From Massilibacteroides sp. (GTDB taxonomy: Bacteria > Bacteroidota > Bacteroidia > Bacteroidales > Tannerellaceae): DNA of 64,000 bases. The DNA lies in NCBI RefSeq assembly GCF_028705895.1, contig NZ_JAQWCQ010000005.1:37319-101318 (forward strand). The letters run 5' to 3'. Position 1 is the first letter of the stretch; the number at the start of each line of letters is the position of its first letter. This document shows, one piece after another, positions 27,051 through 35,931 of the stretch. The notes under the pieces are model-generated. The model was not told the origin of the DNA and made no database searches. It was given only the letters and a program-made list of their open reading frames with translations. A program made the position numbers and the translations under genes.

Positions 27051-28610
27051 ATGAAATTAATATTGCCCAAAAAACTGAATACACCTACTGTCGGTGTATT
27101 GGATACACAGAAGACAAATACCGTGGTTATTATTGGAGCGAATGGTTCCGGGAAAAGTTCGTTTGCTAAAGAACTTGCTAAGTTACATCCCGGTGCGTCG
27201 GAAAGAATCTCTGGAGTAAGTTCGTTGTATCTAAGCAGACAGGAGAGTGATATTCCTCAAAATAACCTTGCTTTTTTACAAACTATTCTTTCTGGAAATT
27301 CGGTATCGGTACTCTCTGAGTATGAAAAACTGATTATACGGTTGCAAAGTGAAGAATTTGCTGCTGCTCTGAAATATAAGGAGGAAAGTAAACAAAATAA
27401 GAATTCGTATCCTCCGTTAACGAAGATAGACCGCATACAGGCCGTATGGGAAAAGATGTTCCCGCATAATCGGTTGATTCGTACTACCGGATTTATTGAA
27501 CTGGCGTCAGCAAGTAATTTGAGTGATCATTATAGTGCGGAACGAATGAGTGACGGTGAACGAATTGTATTCTATCTGATAGGCGCTATCCTTTGTGCCG
27601 GAGAAAATTCGTTGCTGATCATTGAAGAGCCAACCTTATTATTACACGAGTCGATAAAGAATATGCTTTGGGACGAGATTGAGAATCTTCGTCCGGATTG
27701 TACGTTTGTTTATTTAACGCACGATATTGAATTTGCTTCTTCAAGGACTTTCGCCAAACGACTATGGATTCGTTCGTACGATGCGGTTGACAGACAGTGG
27801 GATTATGAATTTCTCGAAAGTAATGGCGCTTTTCCGGAAGAAGTGTACCTGACGTTGTTGGGAAGCCGTAAACCTATTTTGTTTATCGAAGGCATAGAAG
27901 CAAAAAGCATAGATAGTCGTCTGTATCCGCTTGTATTCCCGGATTATATGGTTAAACCTATGGGCGGTTGCCAGAAAGTGATTGAAACGACAAAAGCTTT
28001 CAGACAATTGAAAGACTTTCACACCCTTGAGTCTATGGGTATTGTTGATCGTGACAGACGTACGAAAGGAGAGGTAGAGTATCTGAAAGAACAACATGTC
28101 ATGGTGCCGGATGTCGCAGAGGTAGAAAACCTATTGTTGTTAGAACCCATAATAAAAGTAGTGGCAACTAAACTAATGGTGAATCCGGATGTCGTGTTTA
28201 ATGAAGTAAAGGAAAATATCATTAAATCGTTCAAAAAAGAGTTGGATGAACAGGTACTCCTGCATGCTAAACATCGGGTTCGGAAAAGATTGGAAACTGC
28301 TATTGATCGAAAGATCTCGACTATGGAAGAGCTGTCGAACCATGTTTTTAATCTGCAAGAGACAATCGATGTTGAAGAACTTTTCGACAAATTAAAAAGA
28401 AAATTTTCAGTTTATATTGAACACAAAGACTATAAATCTGTTTTACGCGTTTATAATCAAAAGGCAATGATCGGGCAAAGTCAATTATGCTATTTGTTGG
28501 GTATAAATAATAAAGGGAGTTATCTCAATCTTGTTATTTCTATTTTAAAGGAAAATAAAGAACCGGCTGAAACAATACGAACAGCTATCAAACAATCATT
28601 AGGTTTATAA
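27051..28610 (+). CDS. ABC-type ATPase fused to a DUF4435/TOPRIM-like domain (merged PARIS-like candidate)
   Basis: In this 519-residue protein residues 1-250 are an ABC/SMC-like ATPase: Walker A GANGSGKSS (about 29-37), signature-like MSDGERIVFYLIGAIL (about 166-181), Walker B LLIIEEPTLLLH (about 190-201) and H-loop YLTHD (about 222-226). Residues 275-410 begin PILFIEGIEAKSIDSRLY and include MGIVDRDRR, the acidic pattern of TOPRIM-like DUF4435 nucleases. PARIS phage-defence systems pair an AriA ATPase with an AriB DUF4435 nuclease and also exist as one merged gene. This protein fits that plan but could be a related OLD-like protein. A -7 element TATATTTG lies at 26,996-27,003. The glycosyltransferase follows after 9 bp. 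Confidence 0.65.
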   Translation: MKLILPKKLNTPTVGVLDTQKTNTVVIIGANGSGKSSFAKELAKLHPGASERISGVSSLYLSRQESDIPQNNLAFLQTILSGNSVSVLSEYEKLIIRLQSEEFAAALKYKEESKQNKNSYPPLTKIDRIQAVWEKMFPHNRLIRTTGFIELASASNLSDHYSAERMSDGERIVFYLIGAILCAGENSLLIIEEPTLLLHESIKNMLWDEIENLRPDCTFVYLTHDIEFASSRTFAKRLWIRSYDAVDRQWDYEFLESNGAFPEEVYLTLLGSRKPILFIEGIEAKSIDSRLYPLVFPDYMVKPMGGCQKVIETTKAFRQLKDFHTLESMGIVDRDRRTKGEVEYLKEQHVMVPDVAEVENLLLLEPIIKVVATKLMVNPDVVFNEVKENIIKSFKKELDEQVLLHAKHRVRKRLETAIDRKISTMEELSNHVFNLQETIDVEELFDKLKRKFSVYIEHKDYKSVLRVYNQKAMIGQSQLCYLLGINNKGSYLNLVISILKENKEPAETIRTAIKQSLGL

Positions 28611-28619
28611 TTTAAGACT

Positions 28620-30383
28620 ATGCGTACACCAAATCTTCAATATTTATATTTACAGAAGCCAGTAACTTTAGTTGTTGTTTTATGTATAATCTCTATTATA
28701 CCCTGGATTATTTTAGGCGATTTCTCGACGAAGGGTGAGCCTCGTGAAGCGGCTGTTGCAATATCAATGTTGGAGTCCGGTAACTGGGTTCTTCCTTATG
28801 TTTATGCGAATGAGTTTGCTTATAAACCTCCGTTAGCTCATTGGTTGATGGCCGTCTTTTCTTACCCACAGGGATATGTGTCTGAGTTTACTTCCCGTTT
28901 GCCTTCAGCAATTGCTTTCATCACGTTAATTGCATCGACATTGATGTTTTTTGGCAAGCGTTTGCGATTTCAACAGGCTTTCATTTCTGTTTTGTTTTTA
29001 TTGACCTGTCTTGAGATACATCGGGCAGGAATGACCACCCGGGTCGATATGTTGTTAAGTACCTTTATTGTACTGGCTTTATACAGACTCTATAAATGGG
29101 AAGAATATATGCACCTGAAGGGGTTGCCTGTTTTCATACCCTTTTTCCTTAGTTGTGCTATTCTGACTAAAGGGCCGGTCGGAGCTATTCTGCCGTTATT
29201 TATATTCGGTGTTTACTTGTTGGTTTTAAATAAATACAGTTTGCTTACCGTCTTTAAATCCTTGCTTTACATTGGGGTAGCGTCGCTGTTTTTACCAATG
29301 ATATGGTATATTGCAGCCTGGAAGCAAGGAGGGGATGAATTCCTTAATTTGGTTTTAGCAGAGAATTTTGGACGCTTTTTCAGTATAAGCAACCTTGATA
29401 TTAATTATAATCTTGGACATGAAAATGGGGTCTGGTATAATTTTCAAACCTTGCTCACCGGCTTTATTCCGTGGACTTTATTATTTGTCTTTTCTCTATT
29501 TGGCATAAAAATGACAAAGCCGGATAAACCATTTAAAGAAACCGTAAAGAATATCTGGACACGTTTTCGTTCATCTGACAAGGTGGTTATCTTTAGTGTT
29601 GTCGCGTTAGTTTGCGTTGTTTTTTTCTATTCAATTCCATCCAGTAAACGAAGTGTTTACCTGATTCCTGCCTATCCTTTTATCGCTTTATTCTTGGCTC
29701 AATATGCACTTTATTTAACGGAATACAGGCGTTTGGTTACTCGCTTTTTTGCAGGATTCCTGGCTTCGCTTGTCTCTTTGATATTGGTCATGTTTGTTCT
29801 TATTATGGTTGGCGCCATAAATCCGGTGTCAATAACAGAGGGATTTACTTCCCGTGAAAGTACTTTAGATATGGTTCGCCTGTTTACGCAGGTTTTTGCA
29901 TCGCCTTCCTGGATAACGATTACTATATTGCTATTAACTCTTCTTTCCGTTATTATTGTCTGGTATCAGATGTTTAAGAAGATCAATATTAAAATATTGT
30001 ACTCAACAATCGCTCTTGCTTTTGCCGTAAATATGATCGTAGATGGTGTGGTAATGTATAATCAACGAGCAGCAACTTCTTCTCGCCCATTTGCCGAACA
30101 GATTATGAAAGATTATCCTTTAAACAAAGAAAATGTATTTGTGACGAATAATCTCTTGGAGTTCCCCAATTTGTACGGAATGAATTTCTATATGGGAAAT
30201 ATGTTTCACGATATAGCTTATGAACAACCGCAAGAAGGCTATTTCCTTGTAACAACAAAAAGTGCAGATAAGGTGATAAAAAAATATGGAGATCAATATG
30301 AGTTTACCCATTTGACCTCCACACCCAATCGCATTGCAGACGTACGCGATAAGATTGCCCTGTATAGTATCAGGCGCAAATAA
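28620..30383 (+). CDS. ArnT-like membrane glycosyltransferase (GT39/GT83 type)
   Basis: The 587-residue protein has about 12 hydrophobic segments. Its first periplasmic loop reads STKGEPREAAVAISMLESGNWVLPYVYANE, the acidic (G)EPREA motif and context of PMT/ArnT-family enzymes, followed by the YKPPLAHW motif. These enzymes transfer sugars from polyprenyl-phosphate donors, often 4-amino-arabinose to lipid A or mannose to proteins. SKRSVYLIPAYPF near residues 340-352 is another family hallmark (the KRxxYLLP motif). The gene starts 9 bp after the ATPase gene, so the two are probably cotranscribed although no functional link is known. Its stop is 4 bp from the convergent DUF1080 gene. Donor and acceptor are unknown. 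Confidence 0.85.
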   Translation: MRTPNLQYLYLQKPVTLVVVLCIISIIPWIILGDFSTKGEPREAAVAISMLESGNWVLPYVYANEFAYKPPLAHWLMAVFSYPQGYVSEFTSRLPSAIAFITLIASTLMFFGKRLRFQQAFISVLFLLTCLEIHRAGMTTRVDMLLSTFIVLALYRLYKWEEYMHLKGLPVFIPFFLSCAILTKGPVGAILPLFIFGVYLLVLNKYSLLTVFKSLLYIGVASLFLPMIWYIAAWKQGGDEFLNLVLAENFGRFFSISNLDINYNLGHENGVWYNFQTLLTGFIPWTLLFVFSLFGIKMTKPDKPFKETVKNIWTRFRSSDKVVIFSVVALVCVVFFYSIPSSKRSVYLIPAYPFIALFLAQYALYLTEYRRLVTRFFAGFLASLVSLILVMFVLIMVGAINPVSITEGFTSRESTLDMVRLFTQVFASPSWITITILLLTLLSVIIVWYQMFKKINIKILYSTIALAFAVNMIVDGVVMYNQRAATSSRPFAEQIMKDYPLNKENVFVTNNLLEFPNLYGMNFYMGNMFHDIAYEQPQEGYFLVTTKSADKVIKKYGDQYEFTHLTSTPNRIADVRDKIALYSIRRK

Positions 30384-30387
30384 TTTT

Positions 30388-31191
30388 TTAGTTCAGCTCT
30401 TTGATCTTGATATTGCGGAATGCAACTTCGTCGCCATGATCTTGTAGTAAAATATGCCCTGCTTTTGCTTCTCCGAACGGACCTGCTTCGTTATAGCTCG
30501 GAGCGGCATATTTGCTGTTCTTTACTAATTCTTTAAATTCAGCGCTTCCACGTTCGTATTCCAATACTTTTACTCCATTCAGCCAATGTTCTACATGGTT
30601 GTTTGGAAAGACTTTAACAACTGCTGTATTCCATTCGCCAATGCCGTTGAAATTTATATTTTCACTTTTCTTCATATCATAAAGGCTGGCAAGCGTTCTG
30701 CTGCCCGGATAAGTCGTGTATAGTTTGGCATCCGGATGTTTTTCGTTGTCAAGAATCTGGAATTCAAGTCCATATGCAGAGCCTTTTTGCTTTTCTTTTT
30801 CTGTTACGAAATACTTGATTCCACTGTTTGCTCCTTCTGTTATCTTAAAATCAACGCTTAATTCAAATGCCGAATATTGTCCGTTGCTTACAATATCGCC
30901 CCCGTTTGTTGATTCTGCTCCACCGGATTTATGTACAATCAGTTGGCCATCTTTTACAGACCATCCGTGTTCAGGGAAAGCATCTTTATGTGCTCCTCTC
31001 CATCCGTTTGTTGTTTTTCCGTCAAAAAGTAAAACCCAGCCATCTGCTTTCTCCTGATCAGTCAATTGATTAACTACTTCTGCTACAGGGGCAGCAGCTT
31101 CTACCGGTTTTTCTGTTTTTTGTGAGTTTTTTCCGCCGCAACTGCAAAGAACTGCAGTGCTTAATACGGCCATTGTGAATAGTGCTTTCAT
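30388..31191 (-). CDS. DUF1080 lipoprotein (3-keto-glycoside hydrolase family)
   Basis: From the ATG at 31,191 the product is 267 residues with a lipobox LCSCGGK. An upstream in-frame start at 31,230 was rejected because it hides the signal peptide. After a linker, the DUF1080 domain starts WVLLFDGKTTNGWRG and includes GWSVKDGQLIV, GGDIVSNGQYSAFELSVDFKITEGANSG in two steps, LEFQILDNEKHPDAK and GHILLQDHGDEVAFRNIKIKEL at the C-terminus. This is a laminin-G-like jelly roll known as 3-keto-disaccharide hydrolase. It is the same domain found twice in the large HEAT protein at 51,641. The lipobox places it in the envelope. It has no carbohydrate operon around it. Confidence 0.88.
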   Translation of the reverse strand: MKALFTMAVLSTAVLCSCGGKNSQKTEKPVEAAAPVAEVVNQLTDQEKADGWVLLFDGKTTNGWRGAHKDAFPEHGWSVKDGQLIVHKSGGAESTNGGDIVSNGQYSAFELSVDFKITEGANSGIKYFVTEKEKQKGSAYGLEFQILDNEKHPDAKLYTTYPGSRTLASLYDMKKSENINFNGIGEWNTAVVKVFPNNHVEHWLNGVKVLEYERGSAEFKELVKNSKYAAPSYNEAGPFGEAKAGHILLQDHGDEVAFRNIKIKELN

Positions 31192-31318
31192 TGTTTTTAT
31201 ATCCGTTTTTAATGTTGTGTACGCCCACAAAGATAGGAGAATTTCATGATAATAATAATTTTTTATGGAATAATCGTGTTATATTTGACCTGAAATTCTA
31301 TAAACGAACAAAACAGAA

Positions 31319-31966
31319 ATGATTAACCCTAAAGTAGCTCTTTTTGATTTTGATGGAGTTGTAGTGGATACAGAACCTATCTATGATGAATACTGGAATC
31401 AAGCAAGTGTGAGGTATGAAACTGGTATTGAAAACTTTGCCAAGGTGATTAAAGGAACAACTCTTCCTGCCATAATCGAAAATCATTTTGCTGATCGCTC
31501 AGATGATTTTAAACAATTAGTGATACAGGAGTCTATGGAGTATGAAAGAAGAATGCCTCTTCCTCCAATGCCCGGATCGATAGAATTCCTGCATTTGTTG
31601 AAAGAGAACGGGGTGAGAATGGGATTAGTCACCAGCTCGGACGATGTTAAAGTAAATAGGGCTTTTAATGAATTATCGCTTCACGGTATGTTTGATAGCG
31701 TTGTTACGGCAGACAGGATCAATAAAGGGAAACCTGATCCTTCTTGTTATCTGTTGGCTGCAAAAGATTTTGCTGTTGATCCGCAGGACTGCATTGTATT
31801 CGAAGATTCTTTTGCCGGAATACAGGCGGGTACGGATGCCGGAATGAGAGTTATCGGCTTGAGTACGACCAATCCGAAGGAAACACTTGAAGATAAAGTA
31901 TATCAAGTGATTCCGGATTTTTCTAAGGTGTCGTTTGATGACTATATGAATTGGTGTAAAGACTAA
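31319..31966 (+). CDS. HAD hydrolase, beta-phosphoglucomutase-like subfamily
   Basis: The 215-residue protein has HAD motif I FDFDGVVVDTEP (residues 9-20), motif II TSSD near 105, motif III KGKPDP near 138-143 and motif IV VFEDSFAGIQAG near 160-171, plus a helical cap between motifs I and II. This is the beta-phosphoglucomutase/phosphatase subclass, acting on small sugar phosphates. A -7 element TATATTTG lies at 31,280-31,287. Its stop overlaps the 3' end of the convergent outer-membrane-like gene by 4 bp. The substrate is undetermined, and nothing nearby favours one. Confidence 0.9.
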   Translation: MINPKVALFDFDGVVVDTEPIYDEYWNQASVRYETGIENFAKVIKGTTLPAIIENHFADRSDDFKQLVIQESMEYERRMPLPPMPGSIEFLHLLKENGVRMGLVTSSDDVKVNRAFNELSLHGMFDSVVTADRINKGKPDPSCYLLAAKDFAVDPQDCIVFEDSFAGIQAGTDAGMRVIGLSTTNPKETLEDKVYQVIPDFSKVSFDDYMNWCKD

Positions 31967-32607
31967 AATATTTGTAGTTTAATACCAAATGCCAGACTTA
32001 AATAATCTTTTGGTTTCAGATAGCTATTGTTGATCGCATTTATTAGATACAGATCAGAAGTGCTGAGTTCGTAAAAGAATGAAATGGACTTGGCAAACAT
32101 ATCCTGGCGTTTGAACTTATAGGTGAAACGTTCGCTGACAAAGACATGGATGCGGACTTTAGTAGAGAATGAATAATATCCTTTCGGATATTTCTCCGGA
32201 TTCTTTACCCAAAAGTCGTCATCAAATAATGTGTTGAGAAATAATCCGCAGCTTAATGGCTCAAAATCGAAACGATTACTAAGAGGAACTTTCCAAGGGA
32301 TATAATTCTGTTTCAATGTGAAAGTAGCCATCGCATGTCTGTCGGTGTTTTTAGGGATATAACCGAGTAGCATATCCGTCTCCCAATGCCCTTTACCATA
32401 ATTCCATCCGACACCTGCCGATAACATTCCGATTGAACCGGCGAATTGACCTTTTATATAACGAGGTATTAATTTGTTCCAAAACGTAATACAAGGGAGT
32501 TCTTCACTTTCTATGGGAGCACGTTCTATTTTTTGCGCATTACTTTGGAAAGGAAACAGGAGTAATGCAATCAGTAGGATCACGGATTTAGTATTCAATT
32601 TCTTCAT
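31963..32607 (-). CDS. Small outer-membrane-like protein, last gene of the inositol-lipid operon
   Basis: The 214-residue protein has a signal peptide ending SNAQ (about residues 1-24). The rest alternates aromatic and polar residues, with FAGSIGMLSAGVGWNYGKGHWETDMLLGYIPK near 58-89 and a terminal SLAFGIKLQIF, which suggests an eight- to ten-stranded beta barrel with a terminal Phe. I do not recognise a named family. It overlaps the metallophosphoesterase gene by 20 bp, so it belongs to that transcript. Being last in an inositol-lipid operon, it could be an outer-membrane component linked to these lipids; this is inference only. Confidence 0.7.
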   Translation of the reverse strand: MKKLNTKSVILLIALLLFPFQSNAQKIERAPIESEELPCITFWNKLIPRYIKGQFAGSIGMLSAGVGWNYGKGHWETDMLLGYIPKNTDRHAMATFTLKQNYIPWKVPLSNRFDFEPLSCGLFLNTLFDDDFWVKNPEKYPKGYYSFSTKVRIHVFVSERFTYKFKRQDMFAKSISFFYELSTSDLYLINAINNSYLKPKDYLSLAFGIKLQIF

Positions 32608-33394
32608 AGGTATAACCGTCTGGTGTTAGCGTGAATAAATAATAACCACGTTTCTGCATAGTTGTACAACCATAATATAGAACCCCATCATTGAAAATAT
32701 CTCTTACCTTAAAGTTATGTTCGTGTCCATGAAGGCAGAAGAGGAGTGAAGGAAACATCTTTATAACTGCCTGAAAAACCTCCTTTACATTATTATTGAA
32801 CTGCTCGTTCCCCGGAGGTGCATGCATGGCGACTATTGTTCGTTTGGATGAAATTGAATCAGCGATTTCTTTATAAAGAAAATTAAAGTCAGGAATAGGA
32901 TTGCTATAATCATATTCCAAAGCGTTCGTGTTGAGGCAAATGAATTTTACGTCGCCGACTATAAAAGAAAAATTCTCTTCGCCGTACATCTTCTTGAATA
33001 CTTGTTCTCCGTTACCAATAATATCATGATTACCAATTAGTGAGACATACGGGACCTTTAATTTCGACAGGATTCTATGAGCCCATTCAAATTCTTTTTT
33101 TAATCCGAAATCAGCAAAATCTCCACCATGCAGAATAAAATCTACATTATTGATACTACTATTAAACAAATTAACAAAATCCTCTGTTTCATCGTAAGCT
33201 CGTTGTGTGTCGCTGATCATAATAAAACGAATCGTATCTTTATCATGACAGATAGATTCTATCTTTTCAATATTTGTTTTGTTAATGCCTGTCTCCGTAT
33301 CTGATGATAATCGTCCATCATAAGGATGATAATCAATCAGATCACAAGAAATAAATAAGAATAAGAACAAAAAGTAGTAAAGAAATCTGACCAT
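32588..33394 (-). CDS. Calcineurin-like metallophosphoesterase lipoprotein
   Basis: The 268-residue protein has a lipoprotein signal (FLFISCDL, Cys about residue 17). The metallophosphoesterase motifs are in order: MISDTQ (about 58-63), HGGDFADFG (about 90-98), GNHD (about 122-125), AMHAPPGNEQ (about 189-198) and GHEHN (about 223-227). The first motif has DxQ rather than the common DxH, so metal coordination may vary slightly. It starts 32 bp after the HAD phosphatase gene and overlaps the next gene by 20 bp. A periplasmic phosphatase acting on phospholipid or inositol-phosphate headgroups would suit the context, but is not shown. Confidence 0.85.
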   Translation of the reverse strand: MVRFLYYFLFLFLFISCDLIDYHPYDGRLSSDTETGINKTNIEKIESICHDKDTIRFIMISDTQRAYDETEDFVNLFNSSINNVDFILHGGDFADFGLKKEFEWAHRILSKLKVPYVSLIGNHDIIGNGEQVFKKMYGEENFSFIVGDVKFICLNTNALEYDYSNPIPDFNFLYKEIADSISSKRTIVAMHAPPGNEQFNNNVKEVFQAVIKMFPSLLFCLHGHEHNFKVRDIFNDGVLYYGCTTMQKRGYYLFTLTPDGYTYEEIEY

Positions 33395-33426
33395 TTTGTG
33401 TAAGATAAAGTTTAGGAAAAAGAAGC

Positions 33427-34149
33427 TTAGGATAAAAGCAGCTTCTCTAATTCTTTGAAATCTGAAATAACAGCATCGGCTGTTTCGTGCCCTTTATATG
33501 CTTCCCAGCCAATGTTTTTTATCCATATAGTATGACATCCTATACTTGTTGCAGGAACAATATCTTTATCATAAGAATCTCCGATTACAACAATTTGCTG
33601 ACTGTCCATTTTTAGTTGTTTAACTCCCAGATCGAATATATCTGGATTGGGTTTTCTTACCCCGACAACAGCTGATTCCACAATGCTCCCGAAATAGCTG
33701 TCTAATCCAAAATCCTTAAGCACAGCTTCTATATTTCCATAAAAATTGGAAACTAACACCATAGGATATCTTTGAGCAAGAAGTGCAATGATGGGTTTAG
33801 CATTAGCCGTTGTTTGTTTTGCAAATTGATAACACCAATCTGCAATTGCTTCGGCAGTATCTTCTCTGAAGCAATTATCAGAAAGTTTTCCATTTTCTTG
33901 TAACCATTGTATCTGAATTTCCGTTTTGATGCGCATCATATCCTTAAATGTATGATTCGGACGTATCAGTGGGTTTCGCGCAAGAGTACGTTCTCCATGA
34001 ACATAAGCTTCACGAAAAACGTCTTTATCTATTGGAATAAGAAAGGTTTCATATGCCTGCCAGATAACTTCAGCCCAATGCAATCCGTTACTGTCTATCG
34101 TGCCTCCGTAATCGAAGATAATCCCTTTTATAGTATCTAAACTACCCAT
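33427..34149 (-). CDS. HAD-family phosphatase of the inositol-lipid operon
   Basis: The 240-residue HAD protein has motif I IFDYGGTIDS (residues 11-20), a helical cap, motif II LVSNFYG (about 130), motif III VRKPNPD (about 168) and motif IV VVIGDSYDKDIVPA (about 190). The residue two after the nucleophilic Asp is Gly rather than Asp, a known but less common variant. In Bacteroides thetaiotaomicron the inositol-lipid cluster contains a HAD phosphatase that converts phosphatidylinositol phosphate to phosphatidylinositol. This gene has the corresponding place, directly after the CDP-alcohol transferase (stop and start abut at 34,150/34,149), so that role is likely. Confidence 0.82.
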   Translation of the reverse strand: MGSLDTIKGIIFDYGGTIDSNGLHWAEVIWQAYETFLIPIDKDVFREAYVHGERTLARNPLIRPNHTFKDMMRIKTEIQIQWLQENGKLSDNCFREDTAEAIADWCYQFAKQTTANAKPIIALLAQRYPMVLVSNFYGNIEAVLKDFGLDSYFGSIVESAVVGVRKPNPDIFDLGVKQLKMDSQQIVVIGDSYDKDIVPATSIGCHTIWIKNIGWEAYKGHETADAVISDFKELEKLLLS

Positions 34150-35070
34150 TTACTTGTTTTGTTTCAATAATTCAACGCGAAAGTTTTCACAAAAATGCTC
34201 ATGTGTTGTAATCATATAAACCAACATAATATTTAGTACCGTCAATTCGAATACAAAATATAACCATGGCATGCCGATAAAGATACTTACGAATAAGGCA
34301 ATGACACGCGTATTAAACGATAGCATATTGGTGTATTTCATTAATGGAAGACTTTTTTTTCGAAATGCTTGTCGAAATTCTTCGGGAACGTTATCTATAT
34401 AAACCGAATGAAGAGTTTCCATCATCTTTTGAAATTTAGGAGAACTTTGTTCTTGTCCTTTGGTGTAGTTAAGATAAAAGAAACCGAAAAGCTTATAAAT
34501 AAAATCTTTCTTCCACGAAAGTTTCTTAAAGTCTGCCTCTAATTTGTCCGACCTTGACAATTCACTACCTGATTCACCTTTGAGAAATAGAAGATGTATA
34601 TTGCGGTAATAATCTGCCATAGATGCCTGTTTGCTATGGAAGAATCCGGTGACTGCTCCAAGTATCCATATCCATATTCCCCATTCAGGAGTAAGGCGTA
34701 AACAAATGGCTGCATATATACTGATAAACCATAAGTCACCACAGGCTCCATCCAGAACGCGCCCAAGAGCACTTTTCTGTCCTGTCATTCTGGCTAATTG
34801 TCCGTCAGCGCTATCGTAAGAGTTGGCCCAGATAAGTAATAACATGCCAATTACGTTGATTGTCAGGTTGTTGAAGTAAAAGCAAATTCCTGCAGCAATA
34901 CCAATAAATATGGAAGCGATAGTTACGGTGTTAGGTGAAATCTTTAATTTTTTAAATAATAACGCCCATTGATAGCCAATCGGACGATAAAAATGAATAT
35001 CAATAAATTCCTCTGTATCTAAAGACTTCAATGTCGATTCAAACCCTTGTTGTTTTCTGTTTTTTTCCAT
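34150..35070 (-). CDS. CDP-alcohol phosphatidyltransferase (phosphatidylinositol-phosphate synthase candidate)
   Basis: The 306-residue integral membrane protein has about six hydrophobic helices and a CDP-alcohol transferase motif around residues 90-113: D-SA-DG-QL-AR-MTGQKSAL-G-RVL-D-GACG-D. The canonical form is D(x2)DG(x2)AR(x8)G(x3)D(x3)D, so the last spacer is four residues rather than three. The N-terminal cytosolic region (FIDIHFYRPIGYQW) and a long loop after the active site are typical of the Bacteroidetes versions. It would join inositol phosphate to CDP-diacylglycerol, between the synthase and the HAD phosphatase. Its start overlaps the ATP-grasp stop (TAATG at 35,072-35,068). Confidence 0.85.
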   Translation of the reverse strand: MEKNRKQQGFESTLKSLDTEEFIDIHFYRPIGYQWALLFKKLKISPNTVTIASIFIGIAAGICFYFNNLTINVIGMLLLIWANSYDSADGQLARMTGQKSALGRVLDGACGDLWFISIYAAICLRLTPEWGIWIWILGAVTGFFHSKQASMADYYRNIHLLFLKGESGSELSRSDKLEADFKKLSWKKDFIYKLFGFFYLNYTKGQEQSSPKFQKMMETLHSVYIDNVPEEFRQAFRKKSLPLMKYTNMLSFNTRVIALFVSIFIGMPWLYFVFELTVLNIMLVYMITTHEHFCENFRVELLKQNK

Positions 35071-35927
35071 TATTCTGTAGCCATCATATAAATACGTTGA
35101 GCAATATATTTTGCCGCTTCTTCACGACAAGGCGCGAAACTTGGCCAGTCGTTAAAGTCAATTAAGCGTATTTCTCCATTTTCATTGATAATGCAATCCC
35201 CACCATATATGTTTACATTAAGCACATCTCCTGCCTTAGAACAAATATTTTTCAACTCTTGCTCGTCAAAAGGTATCCCTTTTGCAGTCCCATTGATTTG
35301 TTCTAAACCAAATTTGCTATGGTTCGTGCTGGAAGGATAAAACCAAAAGAAAAAATCCGTGTTCTTAACGCCATAGAATTTTACTAAATCGCCATTTAAA
35401 TGCTCATTTACTACGGCTGTCCTGATTCCTCTGATTGCATATTCTCTCAAAATGCTTTTGGCTTCATCGGGATGCCTTACGTATGTCACATCTTCTCGAT
35501 GAATAGCATGGAAATCCCCTCGTTTGATCCAGCAATTATGAAACCCACTCTTTACCAATGCTTCTTCCGGGTCTTCGTTCGTATTTAAATATAAACTTTG
35601 AGGATGAGGTATCTCATTCTCAATAAGTAATCGTGTCATTTTCTCTCTCGTACAATTCTCAATCCCGTAAGCGGAATTCATCACCCGGCATCCCTTATCC
35701 TCCATTTCCTGTAACTTATGGATAGACTGCCATTCGCGTACCATATTAAAGATAATGCTTTCCCGGACATTGCCGAGTATCAAATCTGTTTCTGCGTACT
35801 TATGTATTTCACATCCTTTTTTTTCCAGATGTTCTGCGGTAAGATTGAATATTGCAGCATCATTTCCAATATGGTTAGGTGAGAATTTATCTTTTCTACA
35901 AATTCCGGCTATAGTTAATTTTGTCAT
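35070..35927 (-). CDS. ATP-grasp-fold protein of the inositol-lipid operon
   Basis: In this 285-residue protein an N-terminal Rossmann-like segment is followed by an ATP-grasp-type core: NCTREKMTRLLIENEIPHPQSL (about 89-110), WIKRGDF (about 131), a hydrophobic strand with GIRTAVVNEHLNGDLVKFYGV (about 165-185), and the metal-binding end NIYGGDCIINENGEIRLIDFNDWPSFAP (about 240-267), where the D and N(D) of IDFNDWP would hold Mg. These enzymes ligate a carboxylate to an amine or other nucleophile using ATP. No such step belongs to the known phosphatidylinositol pathway, which makes its presence interesting. It lies between the nucleotidyltransferase (4-bp gap) and the phosphatidyltransferase (1-bp overlap). 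Confidence 0.75.
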   Translation of the reverse strand: MTKLTIAGICRKDKFSPNHIGNDAAIFNLTAEHLEKKGCEIHKYAETDLILGNVRESIIFNMVREWQSIHKLQEMEDKGCRVMNSAYGIENCTREKMTRLLIENEIPHPQSLYLNTNEDPEEALVKSGFHNCWIKRGDFHAIHREDVTYVRHPDEAKSILREYAIRGIRTAVVNEHLNGDLVKFYGVKNTDFFFWFYPSSTNHSKFGLEQINGTAKGIPFDEQELKNICSKAGDVLNVNIYGGDCIINENGEIRLIDFNDWPSFAPCREEAAKYIAQRIYMMATE

Positions 35928-35931
35928 TCCT

